The notes beneath the pieces were generated by a model. The model did no database searches. It saw only the letters and a program-made list of their open reading frames with translations, and had not been told where the DNA came from. The position numbers and the translations under genes are program-made. Positions 7,682 to 9,949 of a stretch of DNA of 9,949 nucleotides are shown here, piece after piece. Location of the stretch: assembly GCA_019246375.1 (NCBI GenBank), contig JAFAQO010000402.1:1-9949 (forward strand). The letters are read 5' to 3'. Origin of the DNA: Mycobacterium sp. (GTDB lineage Bacteria > Actinomycetota > Actinomycetes > Mycobacteriales > Mycobacteriaceae). Position 1 is the first letter of the stretch, and each line of letters begins with the position of its first letter.

Positions 7682-8320
7682 ATGAGGCCACGCGACATCG
7701 CTCGCATCTTTGCCGTTGTCATGGTCTTGATGTGGACGCTGCAGAGCACGCCACTCGCTACCCGATCGGCTTCAGCTGACCCCTGCCCTGATGTGCAGGT
7801 GGTGTTCGCCCGCGGCACCAACGAACCTGCCGGTGTCGGGGCGGTCGGCCAGGCGTTCACCGACTCACTGAGGTCGCAAGTTGGTGGCCGGTCCGTGGCG
7901 GTTTACCCGGTCAATTATCCCGCGAGCGACGATTACGTCAGCAGCGCGTTAGCCGGTGCCGCTGATGCGCGCGCTCATGTCCAAAACATGGTTGCAAACT
8001 GCCCCAACACCAGAATGGTGCTTGGGGGATATTCCCAGGGCGCGGGCGTGATCGATTTGACCACCGATCAGCTGGCACCTCAAGTGGCAGATCACGTCGC
8101 CGCGGTCGCCGTCTTCGGCAATCCGGAAAGCACATTGGCCAGGACGTTGGCCGGCGGGCAGCTTCCGACCATCAGCGCGGCGTACCGGCCCAAAACCGTT
8201 GACCTGTGCGCGCCCGATGACCCGATCTGCTCTGAAGGCCGGAATCTGGCCGCGCACGTTTCCTATGTCAATTCCGGGATGACCAATCAGGCCGCGGCGT
8301 TCGCCGCGAGCCGGCTCTAG
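7682..8320 (+). CDS. Secreted cutinase-family serine esterase
   Basis: An alpha/beta-hydrolase of the cutinase family; mycobacterial members hydrolyse ester bonds in lipids such as phospholipids, acylglycerols and mycolate esters at the cell surface. The product has 212 residues. The signal peptide runs to about residue 32 (SASA before DPCP). The catalytic triad is visible: Ser118 in GGYSQGAG, Asp180 in the CAPDDPIC loop and His192 in AAHVSY. Four cysteines fit the two conserved disulfides (Cys35-Cys107, Cys176-Cys183). CPDVQVVFARGTNEPAGVG (35-53) is the typical mature N-terminus with the oxyanion-hole region. The ATG at 7682 lacks a clear Shine-Dalgarno. It is divergent from the Rv0455c-like gene and convergent with the lipoprotein gene. 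In M. tuberculosis a cutinase pair (cut5a/cut5b) follows lucA; this intact gene may correspond, but that is not certain. The substrate is unknown. Confidence 0.92.
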   Translation: MRPRDIARIFAVVMVLMWTLQSTPLATRSASADPCPDVQVVFARGTNEPAGVGAVGQAFTDSLRSQVGGRSVAVYPVNYPASDDYVSSALAGAADARAHVQNMVANCPNTRMVLGGYSQGAGVIDLTTDQLAPQVADHVAAVAVFGNPESTLARTLAGGQLPTISAAYRPKTVDLCAPDDPICSEGRNLAAHVSYVNSGMTNQAAAFAASRL

Positions 8321-8335
8321 CCGTCATCAACAACA

Positions 8336-8353
8336 GGCGCTCAACCGGGCGCC
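8336..8353. terminator. Short hairpin between convergent genes
   Basis: GGCGC (8336-8340) and GCGCC (8349-8353) can pair around an 8-nt loop in the 34-base gap between the cutinase stop and the lipoprotein stop. There is no U tract in either direction. It may act as a weak terminator for both convergent transcripts; the stem is short, so chance is possible. Confidence 0.25.
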
Positions 8354-8354
8354 C

Positions 8355-9035
8355 CTACACGGGGATTTTGCCGGCGATCTGGTTCGCGATCTTCACCGCT
8401 GAGTCCCCTGGGTTGGCGCTGCAGGTGTTGACGTCAATAACGACGTTGTTCCTGGCTGCCAGAGCACGGCCACAGCCCCAGCCGGGTGCCTTGGCTTCCT
8501 TTTCGGTTGCAGTGGTACTCAATACGCCGTTGCTGTTGGACACCGGGGCCACTGTCCACTGCGTGCCGCTTTGGATGTGGCGGTACTCGTGGCAATTCGG
8601 CCACTGTTGGGCCGAGGCGGCGACGAAGGCGGCGGCTTGTTTGACGGTGGGAAACAACACCACGGCCTGCTCGGCATAATGAGTGAAATTGTCGCCGTTC
8701 TGCAGTGACAGATCGCGCTCCGCGGTGAAACCGCTGCCCTGATACACCTGTGCCTGTGCCGAACCGTCGATAGCCAGACAGTCCCTGGGCTCCATCGTGG
8801 CGCTGTCGTCAGACATCGACGTGCGGTTCTTCGTGACCGCCATCTCCTTCGCCCCCATGGCGGCGTTGATTTGTTCGGGGCTGAGCAGCAACCCGTCCAG
8901 CGCACGCTCTTGGATAGGGGGCGCAATCAGCCCCGGAGTGGTTGTGGTGGTTTTGGCGCCTTGGCTGCCGCTGCCACACCCGGCGACGAAAATGCAGGCC
9001 CCGACAACGGTGACCGCAGCTATTAATCTGCGCAT
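8355..9035 (-). CDS. Lipoprotein with PknH-type extracellular sensor domain (PknH_C)
   Basis: A 226-residue lipoprotein. The N-terminal signal (residues 1-19, Arg2-Arg3, hydrophobic core) ends in the lipobox VAGC, making Cys20 the lipidated residue and anchoring the protein outside the membrane. A Thr-rich linker (about 29-34) leads to a domain (about 43-226) that resembles the extracellular sensor domain of kinase PknH and of stand-alone lipoproteins such as LppH and LpqQ: ALDGLLLSPEQINAAMG near its start, ERDLSLQNG, HYAEQAVVLFPT and GWGCGRALAARNNVVIDV further on. The four remaining cysteines (86, 148, 188, 205) fit the two disulfides of this fold. The ligand is unknown. The ATG at 9035 has no strong Shine-Dalgarno. 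The gene is convergent with the cutinase and lies in a minus-strand series with the small membrane protein and the PPOX-type gene. Confidence 0.87.
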   Translation of the reverse strand: MRRLIAAVTVVGACIFVAGCGSGSQGAKTTTTTPGLIAPPIQERALDGLLLSPEQINAAMGAKEMAVTKNRTSMSDDSATMEPRDCLAIDGSAQAQVYQGSGFTAERDLSLQNGDNFTHYAEQAVVLFPTVKQAAAFVAASAQQWPNCHEYRHIQSGTQWTVAPVSNSNGVLSTTATEKEAKAPGWGCGRALAARNNVVIDVNTCSANPGDSAVKIANQIAGKIPV

Positions 9036-9115
9036 ACGTTCATCCGCTGTGTCGCCATAGTCCCGGACCGATCACCGCGGCGTGCCCCTCGAAACGTTCC
9101 CAGTAGGTTTGAATT

Positions 9116-9165
9116 GCATGCTAAGAAGTATCCCGCGTCATCCCGACTGATTCGCTTCTTCATGC
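9116..9165. repeat. Interrupted inverted repeat upstream of the lipoprotein gene
   Basis: GCATG (9116-9120) and AAGAAG (9123-9128) are complementary to CATGC (9161-9165) and CTTCTT (9155-9160), giving 11 bp with a 2-base bulge (CT, 9121-9122) and a 26-base loop. It lies in the 153-base gap between the small membrane protein and the lipoprotein, both on the minus strand. It may be a transcript-end structure or a regulatory site; no U tract follows. Confidence 0.3.
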
Positions 9166-9188
9166 TCTCGTTTCGGTTTCGGCTTTGC

Positions 9189-9335
9189 TCACTCGGGCGG
9201 CTCAGGAGGTTTTGGGGATTCGATGGCGGGGGGCACGTTCTTCAGCCACTTCCTAAGCCAAACAAGGCGATCGATCACGATGCCGATGCCCAGAAGCGTC
9301 AGCAGCACCAAGATCGCGGTGATCACCCACTCCAT
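9189..9335 (-). CDS. Small single-pass membrane protein (48 residues)
   Basis: A short frame starting with ATG at 9335 encodes 48 residues. One hydrophobic segment (about residues 3-23, WVITAILVLLTLLGIGIVID) is followed by a basic, Trp-containing stretch (RLVWLRKWLKN, 23-33) and a Pro-rich tail ending PKPPEPPE. This organisation, with positive charges just after the helix, is that of a real small membrane protein with a cytosolic C-terminus. I do not recognise a family. No clear Shine-Dalgarno precedes the ATG. An in-frame GTG 33 bases upstream (9366-9368) would give a 59-residue form. It follows the PPOX-type gene by 47 bases on the same strand and could be co-transcribed. Confidence 0.55.
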   Translation of the reverse strand: MEWVITAILVLLTLLGIGIVIDRLVWLRKWLKNVPPAIESPKPPEPPE

Positions 9336-9382
9336 GGTGGCAGGTGGGAGGCAGATACGCCGCTTCACCGTTCGGACGACTG

Positions 9383-9766
9383 CTAGGCCGGTGTCACCTC
9401 CACACCGACGTGCACCTTGTCGATGCCGCCGCGGACGATCGTGTGCGCGTAAAACCACCAGGCGTGGTACCAGTACCGCTTGAGGACGGCGTTGTAGACA
9501 CGGCGGGTCTCCGATTTTGGTAGCACCCGGGCGATCGCCTCGACTTCTTCGCTTTTTGGTTTGCCCAATGCGGCGCTCTTGGCGATCGTCACCCGCGAAG
9601 TGTTGCGGATCCGTCTGACTTTCCACGAGCCGTCATCGGTGATGACCAGCAACCGGTCGCCATCGGGCACTCCCCAGATGGGTGTTGGTTTCGGACGGCC
9701 GTCTTTGGTGAAGGTGGTCAACAGCAAGTACTTGGAGGTGATGACGTCTCGGAACGTGAGGGCCAC
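9383..9766 (-). CDS. PPOX / FDOR-type split-barrel oxidoreductase (F420- or FMN-dependent)
   Basis: A 127-residue protein of the pyridoxamine 5'-phosphate oxidase-like split beta-barrel superfamily. In mycobacteria many such small proteins (FDOR-B group) use cofactor F420 to reduce substrates; others bind FMN or heme. Visible family features are the opening strands KYLLLTTFTKDGRPKPTPIWGV (13-33), a second strand DRLLVITDDG (37-46) and the cofactor-phosphate-binding segment SWKVRRIRNTSRVTIA (47-62), in which the Lys/Arg residues would contact the phosphate. A Trp/Tyr-rich segment (YWYHAWWFY, 98-106) follows. The cofactor cannot be decided from sequence reading. The start is a GTG at 9766, supported by AAAGGAAA about 7 bases upstream. 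It leads a possible short minus-strand operon with the small membrane protein. Confidence 0.82.
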   Translation of the reverse strand: MALTFRDVITSKYLLLTTFTKDGRPKPTPIWGVPDGDRLLVITDDGSWKVRRIRNTSRVTIAKSAALGKPKSEEVEAIARVLPKSETRRVYNAVLKRYWYHAWWFYAHTIVRGGIDKVHVGVEVTPA

Positions 9767-9949
9767 TGTGGTTTCCTTTCTGCGTTAACCACCCAAGCGG
9801 TCCGGGCGAGGGCATCCATCGCGATCGTCTCGCCGGCTTCATCAAAGCGTAGAGACACCTTCGCGCCGGGTGAAAGCCGAACGGTTCGGTCACGGCGGTA
9901 CCGCCGCAGCGGGTTACGGACCGGTGTCGGTTGATCGTCAGTTGTGCTG
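9767..9949 (-). other. Unresolved right edge, open minus-strand frame
   Basis: No gene can be assigned with confidence. One minus-strand frame is open from the window edge (9948) to a TGA at 9718-9720, 76 codons, overlapping the start of the PPOX-type gene by 49 bases. Its translation includes PGAKVSLRFDEAGETIAMDA. The third-position G+C of the part before the overlap is about 64% by my count, low for a mycobacterial gene, so it may be a chance frame. A second minus-strand frame is also open to the edge. The Shine-Dalgarno of the PPOX-type gene lies at the left end of this stretch. Confidence 0.2.

Noticed and set aside
9080..9105. Possible ECF sigma factor -35 (GGGAAC on the minus strand) upstream of the lipoprotein
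   Set aside because: The expected GTT or CGTT -10 element is not found 16-18 bases downstream.

Overview
The window is high-GC actinobacterial DNA from a mycobacterium, probably a non-tuberculous species. The evidence is a set of genes typical of that genus: an Rv3722c-type aspartate aminotransferase, LucA (Rv3723), an MmpS/MmpL pair, DUF732 and DUF5078 (Rv0455c-type) secreted proteins, a cutinase, a PknH_C-type lipoprotein and an F420/FMN split-barrel protein. I identified all of these by reading the sequence and from memory of the families; no database search was run.

Layout. Positions 1-834 (minus) hold the first 278 codons of the aminotransferase, which runs off the left edge. Upstream of it on the same strand lies the small bacterial SRP RNA (about 892-981). 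Back to back with that is a plus-strand tRNA-Ser(GGA) at 1062-1147. A strong hairpin at 1153-1203 separates the tRNA from lucA (1222-1986). Next comes a DapB-like NAD(P)-dependent oxidoreductase (2019-3077), whose stop codon overlaps that of a convergent DUF732 secreted protein (3074-3403, minus). From the divergent region 3404-3551 starts a translationally coupled mmpS-mmpL operon (3552-6964) of the MmpL4/MmpL5 type. Facing it is a secreted protein that I recognise as an Rv0455c homologue (7138-7599, minus). Divergent from that, across a perfect 9+9 bp inverted repeat, is a secreted cutinase (7682-8320). The right part is all minus strand: a lipoprotein (8355-9035), a small membrane protein (9189-9335) and a PPOX-type protein (9383-9766). 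The last 180 bases are unresolved.

How the genes may work together. The left part is core housekeeping (amino-nitrogen metabolism, protein targeting, translation) plus LucA, a coordinator of Mce fatty-acid and cholesterol import. The middle looks like a cell-envelope export module: MmpS and MmpL together with a homologue of Rv0455c, the small disulfide-cinched protein that Mycobacterium tuberculosis needs for siderophore secretion through MmpL4/MmpL5. Having transporter, adaptor and secretion helper side by side is the most interesting aspect of the window. Flanking secreted or envelope proteins (DUF732 protein, cutinase, lipoprotein) fit an envelope theme, but a joint function is inference. 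No mobile elements, CRISPR arrays or phage genes were seen.
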